Counted from the first letter of the stretch, positions 6,955 to 16,847 are shown. The stretch is 64,000 nt of DNA from Pseudoxanthomonas suwonensis J47 (GCF_000513955.1 NZ_AZUZ01000015.1:1-64000), one strand, 5' to 3'. The notes: generated from the sequence alone by a model not told the origin. Numbers and translations: made by a program.

Positions 6955-8319
6955 ATGACCGTCCGCGTCCTCACCGGCATCACCACCACCGGGACCCCGC
7001 ACCTGGGCAACTATGCCGGCGCCATCCGCCCGGCCATCGCCGCCAGCCGCACCCAAGGGGTGGAGAGTTTCTTCTTCCTCGCCGACTACCACGCCCTGAT
7101 CAAGGCCGACGACCCGGCCCGCGTGGCCCGCTCGCGCCTGGAGATCGCGGCGACCTGGCTGGCCTGCGGCCTGGACCCGCAGAAGGTCACCTTCTACCGG
7201 CAGTCGGACATCCCCGAGATCCCGCACCTCACCTGGCTGCTGACCTGCGTCACCGCCAAGGGCCTGCTCAACCGCGCCCACGCCTACAAGGCCGCGGTGG
7301 ACAGGAACGCCGAAGCGGGCGAGGACCCGGATTTCGGCGTAACCGCCGGCCTGTACATGTACCCGGTGCTGATGGCCGCCGACATCCTCGCCTTCGGCGC
7401 GCACAAGGTGCCGGTCGGCCGCGACCAGATCCAGCACATCGAGATGGCGCGCGACATCGGCCAGCGCTTCAACCACATCTACGGCGATTCGTGGCGCGCG
7501 GCCACCGGCGCCAGCGGCGAGCCGCTGGTGCTGCCGGAAGTGCAGATCGACGAGAACGTGGCGACGCTGCCGGGCCTGGACGGCCGCAAGATGTCCAAGA
7601 GCTACGACAACACCATCCCGCTGTTCGCCCCGCCGGCCGAACTGAAGAAGCTGGTGATGTCGATCGTCACCGACTCGCGCGCGCCGGGCGAGCCGAAGGA
7701 TACCGAGGGCTCGACCCTGTTCCAGCTTTACCAGGCCTTCGCCACGCCGGCGCAGACCGAGGAGATGCGCCACGCCTTCGCCGACGGCATCGGCTGGGGC
7801 GATGCCAAGCAGCGGCTGTTCAACCTGGTCGACGACACCGTCGCGCCGATGCGCGAGCAGTACGCGCAGCTGATGGCGCGCCCGGCGCAGCTGGAGGAGA
7901 TCCTTCTCGAAGGTGCGCGCAAGGCCCGCGACATCACCGTGCCGCTGCTGGACGGCCTGCAGCGTGCGGTCGGCCTGGGCGCGTTCTCCGCGCCGGCGAT
8001 CGCCAAGGGCAAGGCCAAGGCCCCGGCCGGCGCGCGCCTGCCGCAGATCAAGCAGTACCGGGAGGCGGACGGCCGCTTCCACTTCAAGCTGGTCGACGGC
8101 GAAGGCCGCCTGCTGCTGCAGGGCGACGGCTTCGAATCGCCGCGCGAGGCCGGCCAGGTGATCGCGCGCCTGCGCCGCGAAGGCCTCGACGCGCTGCACG
8201 AGCTGGAGCAGCGTGCGGTCGGCCTGCTCGGCGAGCGCATCGGCACGCTGGGCGAAGGCCTGGCCGGCGTCGACGAGGTACGGGAGGCGCTGCGCCAGCT
8301 GGTGGAGGCGGAAAGCTGA
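6955..8319 (+). CDS. trpS: Tryptophan--tRNA ligase with C-terminal extension
   Basis: A class I aminoacyl-tRNA synthetase that charges tRNA-Trp. The HIGH-type motif TPHLGN (14-19) and KMSKS (212-216) are intact, and the Rossmann core extends to about residue 345. At 454 residues it is some 110 longer than the usual 330-345. The extra part begins with an Ala/Lys linker and contains YREADGRFHFKLVDGEGR and GFESPREAGQVIARLR at about 363-405. That stretch resembles the small DUF1508/YegP fold, and a helical tail follows. The core assignment is sure; the nature of the extension is inferred. Confidence 0.96.
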   Translation: MTVRVLTGITTTGTPHLGNYAGAIRPAIAASRTQGVESFFFLADYHALIKADDPARVARSRLEIAATWLACGLDPQKVTFYRQSDIPEIPHLTWLLTCVTAKGLLNRAHAYKAAVDRNAEAGEDPDFGVTAGLYMYPVLMAADILAFGAHKVPVGRDQIQHIEMARDIGQRFNHIYGDSWRAATGASGEPLVLPEVQIDENVATLPGLDGRKMSKSYDNTIPLFAPPAELKKLVMSIVTDSRAPGEPKDTEGSTLFQLYQAFATPAQTEEMRHAFADGIGWGDAKQRLFNLVDDTVAPMREQYAQLMARPAQLEEILLEGARKARDITVPLLDGLQRAVGLGAFSAPAIAKGKAKAPAGARLPQIKQYREADGRFHFKLVDGEGRLLLQGDGFESPREAGQVIARLRREGLDALHELEQRAVGLLGERIGTLGEGLAGVDEVREALRQLVEAES

Positions 8320-8630
8320 TGGCCTGGCTGTCGCTGCTGCTGTTCCTGCCCTGGTTCGCGCTGCTGGGCGCGCTGTACTGGTTCTACCCGCGCACGCCGC
8401 GTCCGGCCGCGCGCCGCGTGTACGACGGCGTGGTGCTGGTCGTCGCGCTGCTGCTGAGCATCGCCGGCATGCACTGGGGCTACGACACCGGTGCGGCCGA
8501 CGCGCGCAGCGGCCCGATCTGGCGCCAGGTGCTGGCCGTGCTGTACGCCTACGGTGCGTTCCTGGCCGTGCTGGCGCTGGCGATCCCGCTGCGCATGCGG
8601 CTGATGGCGGGCTGGCGCACGCGCGGCTGA
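8319..8630 (+). CDS. Small membrane protein downstream of trpS
   Basis: A protein of 103 residues with about three hydrophobic helices (about 3-21, 35-50 and 68-92) and a basic C-terminus. Its ATG shares one base with the trpS stop (TGATG), so it is co-translated with trpS. I do not recognise a family. Confidence 0.7.
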   Translation: MAWLSLLLFLPWFALLGALYWFYPRTPRPAARRVYDGVVLVVALLLSIAGMHWGYDTGAADARSGPIWRQVLAVLYAYGAFLAVLALAIPLRMRLMAGWRTRG

Positions 8631-8771
8631 CCTGTTCCCCGCTTAGCCGTCGTGCCGTGTATCGACGGTGAACATCCCCCGTTTCCTGCCTACGACCAAA
8701 GCCGGGTCGCAGGCGCGCCGGGCCTTGCCTACGATGGCCGTCGCAGGGGGAGGACAACACGGAAGCGGTCC

Positions 8772-9701
8772 ATGCCAGAACACGGCATCCATACCATCGA
8801 TACCGACTATGTCCGTCCCGGCTTCGACGCGGCGTACCTGGTCACCGAGAACGGCCGCGGCGCCTTCATCGACTGCGGCACCAACAACAGCGTCCCGCAG
8901 CTGCTGCGCGCGCTCGACGCCGCGGGGCTGGCGCCGGCCGACGTCGACTGGCTGGTCCTGACCCACGCGCATCTGGACCATGCCGGCGGTGCCGGCCTGC
9001 TGATGCGGCAGCTGCCCAATGCCCGCCTGGTCGCGCATCCGCGCGCGGCGCCGCACATGATCGATCCGGCGAAGCTGGTCGCCGGCGCCACCGCGGTCTA
9101 CGGCGAAGCTGAATTCGCCCGCCACTACGGCGAACTGGTGCCGGTGCCGGCCGAACGCGTGGTCGTGGCCAACGATGGCCATGTCGTCGACCTGGCCGGC
9201 CGGCCGCTGCTGTGCATCGACACGCCCGGCCACGCCCGCCACCACCTGTGCGTGTGGGACGCGCGCAGCCGCAGCTGGTTCACCGGCGACACCTTCGGCC
9301 TGTCGTACCGCGAGCTGGACAGCGGGCGCGGCGCCTTCATCATTCCCACGTCCTCGCCGGTGCAGTTCGAACCGGAGGCGATGCAGGCCTCGATCAAGCG
9401 GATGATGGCGCGCGCGCCGCTGGCGATGTACCTGACCCATTACGGGCGGGTCGGGGACGTGGCGCGCCTGGCCGCGGAGATGCACGAGCAGGTCGACGCC
9501 ATGGTCTCGCTGGCGCAGGCCTGCGACGGCGGCCCCGACCGCCATCGCGCGCTGGTCGCGGCGCTGTCGGAGTACTACCTCGAGCGCGCCCAGGCGCACG
9601 GCTGCGCGCTGGACGACGCGGCCGTGCTGCGCGTGCTGGAGATGGACATCGAGCTCAACGCGCAGGGCCTGGAGATCTGGCTGGACCGCAGCCGCCGCTG
9701 A
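8772..9701 (+). CDS. Metallo-beta-lactamase-fold hydrolase
   Basis: A protein of 309 residues. The core shows the metal-binding HAHLDH motif (65-70), a later metal His in GHARHH, and an Asp in the FTGDTFG stretch. The N-terminal half is the hydrolase, and the C-terminal 100 residues are helical, as in one glyoxalase II-like subgroup. Substrate is unknown; thioesters, lactones and phosphodiesters are all used in this superfamily. The start at 8772 has GGAAG about 7 bases upstream. A -10-like TACGAT lies at about 8729. Confidence 0.85.
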   Translation: MPEHGIHTIDTDYVRPGFDAAYLVTENGRGAFIDCGTNNSVPQLLRALDAAGLAPADVDWLVLTHAHLDHAGGAGLLMRQLPNARLVAHPRAAPHMIDPAKLVAGATAVYGEAEFARHYGELVPVPAERVVVANDGHVVDLAGRPLLCIDTPGHARHHLCVWDARSRSWFTGDTFGLSYRELDSGRGAFIIPTSSPVQFEPEAMQASIKRMMARAPLAMYLTHYGRVGDVARLAAEMHEQVDAMVSLAQACDGGPDRHRALVAALSEYYLERAQAHGCALDDAAVLRVLEMDIELNAQGLEIWLDRSRR

Positions 9702-9722
9702 GCGGCCGCGGCCATCCACGGG

Positions 9723-10106
9723 TCATTCCCAGCGGTTGAGGTGCGGGCCGAAGGGCTCGCGCTGCTGGCGCACCACGCAGAAGCGGTGGCCGCTCGGCGC
9801 TTCCATCACCCACCAGCGGTGGACGAAGGCGACCTTGCGCGCGCCGAGCTTTTCCAGGCGTTCGGCTTCGGCCTCGACGTCGTCGGTCTCGATGTCCAGG
9901 TGCACGCGCGACTCGTGGTCGACCTTCTGCAGCAGGATGATCGGCTCGTCGGCGTCGGTGCCCAGTTCGGCGTAGCGGCCGTCGCCGTCCTGGTCCAGGT
10001 CGGCGATGGGCTTGCCCAGCGCGGCGCTCCAGAATTCCAGCGAGGCTTGCAGGTCGTCGACCTTGCAGTCCAGGACCAGGGTGCTGAGGCGGCTGTGGTG
10101 GGGCAT
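9723..10106 (-). CDS. VOC (glyoxalase-like) superfamily protein
   Basis: A protein of 127 residues with the paired beta-alpha-beta-beta-beta modules of the VOC fold. LVLDCKVDDLQASLEFWSAA opens the first module and VHLDIETDDVEAEAERLEKL the second, and the end (FCVVRQQREPF) is typical of glyoxalase-like domain proteins. It may bind or metabolise a small electrophile, but the substrate cannot be told. CGGAG stands upstream of the ATG. Confidence 0.85.
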   Translation of the reverse strand: MPHHSRLSTLVLDCKVDDLQASLEFWSAALGKPIADLDQDGDGRYAELGTDADEPIILLQKVDHESRVHLDIETDDVEAEAERLEKLGARKVAFVHRWWVMEAPSGHRFCVVRQQREPFGPHLNRWE

Positions 10107-10403
10107 GGTCGGGCTCCGGTGGGCGGGGAGGGGTGACGATAGCGCCGGGTCGGTTGCGTGGGGATGAGCGGTGCGGGGCAATTCGTTGATCGCGGTTGGC
10201 GGTCCGGCGTGCGCGCGTGATTGCGGCGGCCGGTACGCGCTCGTGCCCGTCGGGGATGTTCCGCGTCGTGCCCACGCGGCACCGGGTCCCAGGCGCAAGG
10301 CGCGGGGTTCCGGTTTTCCGGGGTGTGCCCGCGTCCGCAGGGCTGCCGACCCTCTCCCCAAACCCCTCTCCCGAGGGGAGAGGGGCTTTATTTTCGGCAT
10401 GGC
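10107..10403. other. Intergenic gap with a palindromic repeat
   Basis: No gene is visible. The word CCGACCCTCTCCCCAAACCC leads into the palindrome at 10363-10385, which lies 18 bases beyond the stop codon of the minus-strand bkdB gene. Confidence 0.6.
10363..10385. repeat. REP-type palindrome downstream of bkdB
   Basis: Perfect 10-base arms CCCCTCTCCC (10363-10372) and GGGAGAGGGG (10376-10385) enclose a 3-base loop. It belongs to the same family as the copies at 370, 518, 595, 800, 876, 19789 and 56976. On the minus strand it follows the bkdB stop and may act as a hairpin terminator. Confidence 0.85.
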
Positions 10404-11807
10404 TTACTGGGGCAGCGCCATGTCGTCGAGAAGCGCCTTGAGGAAGCGGGCGGCTTCGCCGCCGGTGGCGGCGCGGTGGTCGAAGGTCAGCGAGATCGGC
10501 AGGCGGCGGTGCACCTCGATGCCGCCCATCACCGCGATCACGTCGTGGCTGAGCTTGCCGGCACCGACGATGGCCACGCACGGCGGCACCACCACCGGTG
10601 TGGCGTAGCGGCCGGCGAACATGCCGAAGTTGGACAGCGAGATCGTGTAGCCGGACAGCTCGCTGGCGGCGATGCTGCGCTCCTCGACCTGCGCGCGCAG
10701 GCGGTTGATGCCGGCGCGGATGCCGTTGGCATCGAGCATGTCGGCGTTGCGCAGGGCCGGCACGAACAGGCCGTCGTCGGTGTCCACGGCGATGCCCACG
10801 TCCACGTGCGGATGGCGGGTCACCGCCAGCGCCTCGCCGTCGAACCAGGCGTTGAGCGCCGGCACCGCCTTGCACGCGGCGACGATCGCGCGCACCAGGC
10901 GTGCGGTGATGTCCTGCTTGCCGATCCAGGCGTGCAGGTCGGCATCGTCGACCAGGGTCGTCGGCACGACCTTGCTGTGCGCGTCGGCCATCACCCGCGC
11001 CATGTTGCGGCGCACGCCCTTGAGCTGTTCCGGCTGGCCGCTGGCGGCCGCGCCGTCGTCGGCGCCCGGCGGGCGGGTGCGCATCGGGCGGCCGGAGGCG
11101 GAGACGGGAGTGCGCTGCTGCGCCGAAGGGGCGGCAGGCGGCGTCGCGACCGGAACCGGGGCCTGTGCGACCCGACCCTCACCCGCGGCCCCCCTCCCGG
11201 TGGGAGAAGGGAGAATGCGGGACGGATCTGCCGCGGCCTGCTTCACGTCGGCCAGGGAGACGGTGCCGTCGGCGCCGGTGGGCTGCACGCGCGACAGGTC
11301 CACGCCCAGCTTCTTCGCCAGCGCGCGCACCGCGGGCATCGCCTTCACCCCGCCGACCGCGACGGCCTGTTCGGCGTGCACCGCGTCGGAGCTCTGCATC
11401 GCGCCGACCACGGTACCGGCGTCGCCGCCGCGCGCCTCGGACGGAGCGGGCGAGGTCGCCACTTCGCCGCCGTCATCGCTGGCGGTGCCCTTGGCCGGCG
11501 CGGCATGCGCGCCGCCGTGGTGGTGGCCGGTGTCCTGGCCTTCGGCGCGCTGCGGCAGCGACGGATCGGGTTCGAACACGGCCAGCATCGAACCGGTGAC
11601 GACCACGTCGCCCGCGCCGCCGGCCAGCTTCACCACCTTGCCGGACACCGGCGAGGGCACCTCGACCACGGCCTTGGCGGTCTCCATCGAGACCAGCGGC
11701 TCGTCCAGGCGGATGGTGTCGCCTTCCTTGACGAACCACTCGACGATGGTGGCGTCCGGCAGGCCTTCGCCCAGGTCGGGCAGGTGGAAGGTCTTGGTCT
11801 GGCTCAT
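10404..11807 (-). CDS. bkdB: Dihydrolipoamide acyltransferase (E2) of a branched-chain 2-oxoacid dehydrogenase
   Basis: A protein of 467 residues. The N-terminal lipoyl domain (1-80) carries the lipoylated Lys45 in METAKAVVE. The peripheral-subunit-binding domain spans about 155-190 and the C-terminal acyltransferase about 240-467. It accepts the acyl group from E1 and passes it to CoA. Two oddities stand out. Residues about 197-214 (RILPSPTGRGAAGEGRVA) are translated from a REP-type palindrome (11170-11212) lying in the Ala/Pro linker. In the catalytic motif, His444 is followed by Thr448 where most acyltransferases have Asp (HxxxT instead of HxxxD). The upstream E1 genes support a branched-chain or pyruvate-type complex. 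Confidence 0.9.
   Translation of the reverse strand: MSQTKTFHLPDLGEGLPDATIVEWFVKEGDTIRLDEPLVSMETAKAVVEVPSPVSGKVVKLAGGAGDVVVTGSMLAVFEPDPSLPQRAEGQDTGHHHGGAHAAPAKGTASDDGGEVATSPAPSEARGGDAGTVVGAMQSSDAVHAEQAVAVGGVKAMPAVRALAKKLGVDLSRVQPTGADGTVSLADVKQAAADPSRILPSPTGRGAAGEGRVAQAPVPVATPPAAPSAQQRTPVSASGRPMRTRPPGADDGAAASGQPEQLKGVRRNMARVMADAHSKVVPTTLVDDADLHAWIGKQDITARLVRAIVAACKAVPALNAWFDGEALAVTRHPHVDVGIAVDTDDGLFVPALRNADMLDANGIRAGINRLRAQVEERSIAASELSGYTISLSNFGMFAGRYATPVVVPPCVAIVGAGKLSHDVIAVMGGIEVHRRLPISLTFDHRAATGGEAARFLKALLDDMALPQ
11170..11212. repeat. Degenerate REP-type palindrome inside the bkdB coding sequence
   Basis: CCCGACCCTCACCC (from 11171) is followed by a CCCCTCCC-GGT-GGGAG hairpin core (11191-11206), matching the intergenic repeat family with a few substitutions. 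It lies in frame in the flexible linker between the binding and catalytic domains, where an insertion is tolerated. Confidence 0.75.
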
Positions 11808-11905
11808 GCGGAATACTCTGGCAGGTCTGGGCGGGCGCGGCGAAGGCGCCGCGCCGGCAGGTCGGGTTCAAAGGTACCGCGGCCGGAGCCGCGGCACCGG
11901 AGGGA

Positions 11906-12904
11906 TCAGCCGTGCGCGACCGCGCGGCGCGCGGCGGCGACGATGCGATCCACGCTCGGCAGGTACTTCATTTCCAGCCGGAACAGCGGGATGTGCGTGT
12001 CGTAGCCGGTGACGCGCTCGACCGGCGCGACCAGGTCGTACATCGACTGCTCGGCCAGGCGCGCGGCGATCTCGGCGCCGAAGCCGGCGGTGCGCGGGGC
12101 TTCCTGCACGATCACGCAGCGGCCGGTGCGCGAGACCGACTCGGCGATGGTGTCGAAGTCCAGCGGACGCAGCGTGGCCACGTCGATGACCTCGGCGCTG
12201 ATGCCTTCCTTCGCCAGGGCGTCGGCGGCTTCCAGCGCTTCCTTCACCTGCGCGCCCCAGGCGACCAGGGTCACGTCGGTGCCGTCGCGCAGCACGAAGC
12301 ACACGTCCAGCGGCAGCGCCTCGCCGTCGTTGGCGACCACTTCCTTGTACTGGCGGTAGATCCGCTTCGGCTCCATGTAGATGACCGGGTCCGGCTCGCG
12401 GATCGCGGCCAGCAGCAGGCCGTAGGCGCGCTGCGGCGAGGACGGCATGACCACGCGCAGGCCCGGGACGTTGGTGAAGATCGCCTCGTTGGCTTCGCTG
12501 TGGTGTTCCGGCGCGCGGATGCCGCCGCCCCACGGCACGCGCAGCACCATCGGGCAGTGCAGGCGGCCGCGGGTGCGGTTGCGCAGGCGCGCGGCGTGGC
12601 AGACCAGGTGGTCGACCATCGGGTAGACGAAGCCGTCGAACTGCGCCTCGGCCACCGGCTTCATGCCCTGCGCGGCCAGGCCGACCGACAGGCCGGCGAT
12701 GGTGGTCTCGTCCAGCGGCGTGTCGAGCACGCGCTGCGGGCCGAACTTCTGCTGCAGGCCGGCGGTGGCGCGGAACACGCCGCCGTTGACGCCCACGTCC
12801 TCGCCCAGCACCAGCACCGACGGGTCGTGTTCCAGTTCCCAGGCCAGCGCCTGGGTGATGGCCTCGATCAGGGTGATCGGCGCGGCGGTGGGCGTGGCGG
12901 TCAT
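11906..12904 (-). CDS. bkdA2: Branched-chain 2-oxoacid dehydrogenase E1 component, beta subunit
   Basis: A protein of 332 residues, normal for E1-beta. It binds thiamine diphosphate together with the alpha subunit. Landmarks are [16 protein letters not shown] near residue 35, [15 protein letters not shown], the [10 protein letters not shown] stretch and the C-terminal transketolase domain ([10 protein letters not shown] onward). I placed the start at [13 protein letters not shown] longer form from ATG 12988, with a good GGAG and a start overlapping the end of the alpha gene, is also possible. It is separated from bkdB by about 100 bases. Confidence 0.88.
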   Translation of the reverse strand: MTATPTAAPITLIEAITQALAWELEHDPSVLVLGEDVGVNGGVFRATAGLQQKFGPQRVLDTPLDETTIAGLSVGLAAQGMKPVAEAQFDGFVYPMVDHLVCHAARLRNRTRGRLHCPMVLRVPWGGGIRAPEHHSEANEAIFTNVPGLRVVMPSSPQRAYGLLLAAIREPDPVIYMEPKRIYRQYKEVVANDGEALPLDVCFVLRDGTDVTLVAWGAQVKEALEAADALAKEGISAEVIDVATLRPLDFDTIAESVSRTGRCVIVQEAPRTAGFGAEIAARLAEQSMYDLVAPVERVTGYDTHIPLFRLEMKYLPSVDRIVAAARRAVAHG

Positions 12905-12980
12905 CGGCTGGGCTCCACGGTCGTGGCCGAGGCCAGTATCGATCGGGCTGGCCTGGGTGTCGCGGTGGTGGCTGCGGATG

Positions 12981-14108
12981 TCATCCATGGCGCTGCTCCA
13001 GGGCTCGCTGTTCAAGGGCCATCGCGGCAGCGCGCTGGGCCAGCAGCTCCGGCGGCGGATCCGCGTACAGGTAGTCGAACATGGCTTCCACCGGCTGCAC
13101 CGGCGTCGCCAGGTAGGCGTCCACCTCGATGGCGATCAGGCGGTCGCACTCTTCCTTCCAGGCCGCTTCCTCGGCCTCGCTCCACGCGCCCTGCGCGGTG
13201 AGCCAGGTGCGCAGGCGCGCGATCGGCTCCTCCTGCCAGGCGGCCTTGACCTCGGCCTCGTCGCGGTAGCGGCGGGCGTCGTCGGCGGTGGTGTGGTCGG
13301 ACAGGCGGTAGGTCATGAATTCGATAACGGTGCCACCTTCGCCGTTACGCGCACGTTCGGTGGCCTGGCGCATGCCCTCGAGCACCGCGACCAGGTCGTT
13401 GCCGTCCACCTGCAGGCAGTGCAGGCCGCCGGCCAGGCCCTTCTGCGCGAGGGTCTGCGCGCCGGTCTGCGCCGAGCGCGGCACCGAGATGGCCCAGCCG
13501 TTGTTGACCACGCCCAGCACCAGCGGCAGCTGGTAGGCGCCGGCGGAGTTGAGCGCGGCATAGAAGTCGGTCTTGGAGGTGCCGCCGTCGCCGCAGGTGG
13601 CCACGGCCACGTTCGGCTGGCCGCGCAGCTTGAACGACAGCGCGGCGCCGGCCGCGTGCAGGCACTGGGTCGAGATCGGCACGCAGAACGGGAAGTCGTG
13701 GCGCGCGCCGCCTTCCTGGAAGTCGTTGCCGCGCTCGTCGCCGCCCCAGTAGAGCAGGACCTCGCGCGGGCGCACGCCACGCATGAACAGCGTGCCGTAC
13801 TCGCGGTAGCTGGGGGCGTAGACGTCGTCCTCGGCCATGGCCGCGCCGATGCCGACGTGGGTGGCCTCGTGGCCCAGGCAGGAGGCGTAGGTGCCGAGCT
13901 TGCCGGTGCGCTGCAGCGCCACGGCCTTGGTGTCGAAATGGCGCACGTACAGCATCTGCTTGAACAGCGGCAGCAGCGCCGCCGGGTCGCGCAGGGCAGG
14001 GGGGAATTCCTGGACCGGCGTGCCGTCCGGGCCGAGGTAGCGGAGGTACTGGATTTCGAAACTGGCGGCGAGGGTCATCGCGTGCGTCACCGGGGGTGCG
14101 AACTGCAT
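12981..14108 (-). CDS. bkdA1: Branched-chain 2-oxoacid dehydrogenase E1 component, alpha subunit
   Basis: A protein of 375 residues carrying the thiamine-diphosphate motif, which starts with [15 protein letters not shown] (from about residue 173) and ends with the NN pair in [20 protein letters not shown] and [13 protein letters not shown] are typical of branched-chain rather than acetyl-type E1. With the beta subunit it decarboxylates the oxo-acid and acylates the lipoyl group of BkdB, probably serving branched-chain amino acid breakdown and iso-fatty acid primers. No E3 gene lies nearby, so lipoamide dehydrogenase must be shared. ATG 14078 is an alternative start. Confidence 0.9.
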   Translation of the reverse strand: MQFAPPVTHAMTLAASFEIQYLRYLGPDGTPVQEFPPALRDPAALLPLFKQMLYVRHFDTKAVALQRTGKLGTYASCLGHEATHVGIGAAMAEDDVYAPSYREYGTLFMRGVRPREVLLYWGGDERGNDFQEGGARHDFPFCVPISTQCLHAAGAALSFKLRGQPNVAVATCGDGGTSKTDFYAALNSAGAYQLPLVLGVVNNGWAISVPRSAQTGAQTLAQKGLAGGLHCLQVDGNDLVAVLEGMRQATERARNGEGGTVIEFMTYRLSDHTTADDARRYRDEAEVKAAWQEEPIARLRTWLTAQGAWSEAEEAAWKEECDRLIAIEVDAYLATPVQPVEAMFDYLYADPPPELLAQRAAAMALEQRALEQRHG

Positions 14109-14288
14109 ACGGGAAAGTTACACATGGTACGGAATAGCGTCCGAAAACCCGCCCTGCGCTGCAACAACCCTTGTGTTCCGCGGACTTGCGCGGGCCATGC
14201 GCGTGCCCGTTCAGGCATGACAACGGTGGCAGGCCGGCCGCGCGGGCCGCTGGGTTACCCTCTGCGGCCCACCACGCGACTCCTGCCG

Positions 14289-15152
14289 ATGAGCCTGGAC
14301 AAGAACCAGCGTCCCCTCGAACCGGGCATCCACACCGACCTGGAAGGGCGGATGACCTACTCCGGCTACCTGCAGCTGGACCGCCTGCTGTCCGCGCAGC
14401 GGCCGCTGTCGGACCCGTCGCACCACGACGAGATGCTGTTCATCATCCAGCACCAGGTCTCGGAGCTTTGGCTGAAGCTGCTCATGCACGAGCTGCAGGC
14501 GGCGCGGGTGTTCCTGCGCGGCGACCAGGTCTGGCAGAGCCGCAAGGTCATGGCCCGCGGCAAGCAGGTGCTGCGCCAGCTGGTCGAGCAGTGGTCGGTG
14601 CTGGAGACGATGACGCCCTCGGAGTACATGGGCTTCCGCGACCTGCTGGGGCCGTCCTCGGGCTTCCAGTCGCTGCAGTACCGCGCCATCGAGTTCCTGC
14701 TGGGCAACAAGAACCCGGACATGGTCAAGGTGTTCGCCCACGACCCGGAAGGGCAGGCGGCGCTGCGCGCCGAGCTGGAGGCGCCGAGCCTGTACGAGGA
14801 GTTCCTGCGCTACCTGGCCCGTTTCGGCCATGCGATCCCGGCGAAGTACCTGGACGGCTCGCGCGACTGGACGATGGCCCATGTCTCCGATCCGGCGCTG
14901 CTGCCGGTGTTCGAACGGATCTACCAGGACACCGACCGCTACTGGCGCGAATACTCGCTGTGCGAGGACCTGGTCGACCTGGAGACCCAGTTCCAGCTGT
15001 GGCGCTTCCGCCACATGCGCACGGTGATGCGGATCATCGGCTTCAAGCGCGGCACCGGCGGTTCCAGCGGCGTGGGTTTCCTGCGTGGCGCGCTGGAACT
15101 GACGTTTTTCCCCGAGCTTTTCGCGGTCCGGACCAGCATCGGGCCGGGCTGA
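14289..15152 (+). CDS. kynA: Tryptophan 2,3-dioxygenase
   Basis: A protein of 287 residues. It opens the indole ring of L-tryptophan to N-formylkynurenine, the first step of the kynurenine pathway, using heme. The active-site residues known from the Xanthomonas enzyme are at matching places: Phe51 and His55 (FIIQH), Tyr113 and Arg117 (YMGFR), the heme-ligating His at 242, and GTGGSSG (255-261). It is divergent from the bkd operon, so the 180 bases between them must hold both promoters. No other kyn gene is in the window. Confidence 0.97.
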   Translation: MSLDKNQRPLEPGIHTDLEGRMTYSGYLQLDRLLSAQRPLSDPSHHDEMLFIIQHQVSELWLKLLMHELQAARVFLRGDQVWQSRKVMARGKQVLRQLVEQWSVLETMTPSEYMGFRDLLGPSSGFQSLQYRAIEFLLGNKNPDMVKVFAHDPEGQAALRAELEAPSLYEEFLRYLARFGHAIPAKYLDGSRDWTMAHVSDPALLPVFERIYQDTDRYWREYSLCEDLVDLETQFQLWRFRHMRTVMRIIGFKRGTGGSSGVGFLRGALELTFFPELFAVRTSIGPG

Positions 15153-15323
15153 ACGCGGCCCGCGCCGCCTGGTCTGGCGCAGGCAAGTGGCTGGAATCCA
15201 AGGGGAAAACACGTGGCCGCCGCGCTGCGGGAGGCGCTTCCGCATTGACGCACGGCGCCGCGTCGGGGATGCTCGCCCGACCCCGCGGGTCGCCCCGCCA
15301 GTATCGAAGCCACAAGGAATTCC

Positions 15324-16847
15324 ATGAGCGCCGACGTCGTCGAGCCCAAGGTCGCGGCACCGCCGCACAACCCGACCATCCCCGAGTTCGCCCAGGTCAT
15401 GGGCCACCCGCGTCCGCTGTGGATGCTGTTCATGACCGAGTTCTGGGAGCGCTTCGCGTTCTACGGCATGCGCTGGGCGCTGGTCCTGTACATCGTGGCC
15501 CAGTTCTACAGCGGCGACGCCAGGGGCGAGGCCCCGGCCAGCGAGCTGTACGGCGCCTACCTGGCGCTGGTGTACGCGGCGGCGATCTTCGGCGGCTACG
15601 TGGCCGACAAGCTCATCGGCTACCAGCGCTCGATCCTGGTCGGCGCGGCCTTCATGTCGCTCGGCCTGTTCATGATCATGGCGCCGAGCGAGGCCATGCT
15701 GAAGCTGGGCCTGGCCACGATCATCGTCGGCAACGGCCTGTTCAAGCCGATCATCTCGACCATGGTCGGCAAGCTCTACGCGACCGGCGACGAGCGTCGC
15801 GACTCGGGCTTCACCATCTTCTACATGGGCATCAACCTCGGTGCCTTCATCGCCCCGATCCTGACCGGCTGGCTGGCCGAGCGCATGTTCGGCGGCACCC
15901 CGGAGCTGCCGGCCTACAAGGTGGTGTTCATCGCCTCGGGCATCGGCATGCTGTTCAGCCTGCTGTGGTTCTGGTTCGGCCGCGCCCAGCTCAAGGGCAT
16001 CGGCGCGCCACCGGCCGAAGCCACCGGCCTGGGCCGCGTGGCGATGGTGATCGTCGGCGCGTTCGTGGCGATCCCGGTGTACTACTCGCTGCTGACCATC
16101 GACGCGGGCGTGCTGAACTGGATCCTGATCGCGCTGTTCGTCGCCCCGGCGATCATGCTGCTGGTCGAGGGCATCCGCGAGGGCAAGGTGCAGCGCGACA
16201 TGGTGATCGCGATGCTGATCATCTTCGGCTTCAACGTGCTGTTCTGGATGTTCTTCGAACAGGCCGGCAGTTCGTTCAACTTCCTCGCCCAGAACATCGT
16301 CGACCGCGACTTCGGCGGCTGGATCTTCCCGGTCGGCTGGTTCCAGTCGGTCAACTCGATCGCGATCATCACCCTGGCGCCGGTACTGGCCTGGCTGTGG
16401 GTGGCGATGGGCCGCGCCAATCCGTCGATCCCGCGCAAGTTCGGCCTGGGCCTGATCTTCAACGGCCTGGCCTTCCTGCTGCTGATGTTCGCCCTGTCCA
16501 GCCTGGTCGACCCGGAAACCCTGAAGATCCCGTTCTGGACGCTGTTCATGGTCTACGTCATCCAGTCGGTGGGCGAGCTGTGCCTGTCGCCGATCGGCCT
16601 GTCGATGACCACCAAGCTGGCCCCGGCCAAGCTGACCGGCCTGGCCATGGGTGGCTGGTTCCTGTCGATCGCCATCGGCAACAACCTGTCGGGCATCTTC
16701 GCCTCCAGCGTCAGCGGCGAGGGCGGCATGACCACCGAGTCGGCGCTGGCCGGCTACACCTTCGGCTTCTGGGCGCTGCTGGGCGCCGGCGTGCTGCTGT
16801 TCCTGATCGCGCCGCTGATCCAGAAGCTCATGCACGGGGTGAAGTAA
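15324..16847 (+). CDS. POT-family proton-dependent oligopeptide transporter
   Basis: A protein of 507 residues with about 14 hydrophobic helices. It shows the two signatures of the peptide transporter family: EFWERFAFYGMR (helix 1, containing ExxERF) and FYMGINLGAF in helix 5. It imports di- and tripeptides with protons through the inner membrane. AAGGA stands at good distance before the ATG. The next gene starts 2 bases after its stop, so the two are probably co-transcribed. Confidence 0.95.
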   Translation: MSADVVEPKVAAPPHNPTIPEFAQVMGHPRPLWMLFMTEFWERFAFYGMRWALVLYIVAQFYSGDARGEAPASELYGAYLALVYAAAIFGGYVADKLIGYQRSILVGAAFMSLGLFMIMAPSEAMLKLGLATIIVGNGLFKPIISTMVGKLYATGDERRDSGFTIFYMGINLGAFIAPILTGWLAERMFGGTPELPAYKVVFIASGIGMLFSLLWFWFGRAQLKGIGAPPAEATGLGRVAMVIVGAFVAIPVYYSLLTIDAGVLNWILIALFVAPAIMLLVEGIREGKVQRDMVIAMLIIFGFNVLFWMFFEQAGSSFNFLAQNIVDRDFGGWIFPVGWFQSVNSIAIITLAPVLAWLWVAMGRANPSIPRKFGLGLIFNGLAFLLLMFALSSLVDPETLKIPFWTLFMVYVIQSVGELCLSPIGLSMTTKLAPAKLTGLAMGGWFLSIAIGNNLSGIFASSVSGEGGMTTESALAGYTFGFWALLGAGVLLFLIAPLIQKLMHGVK

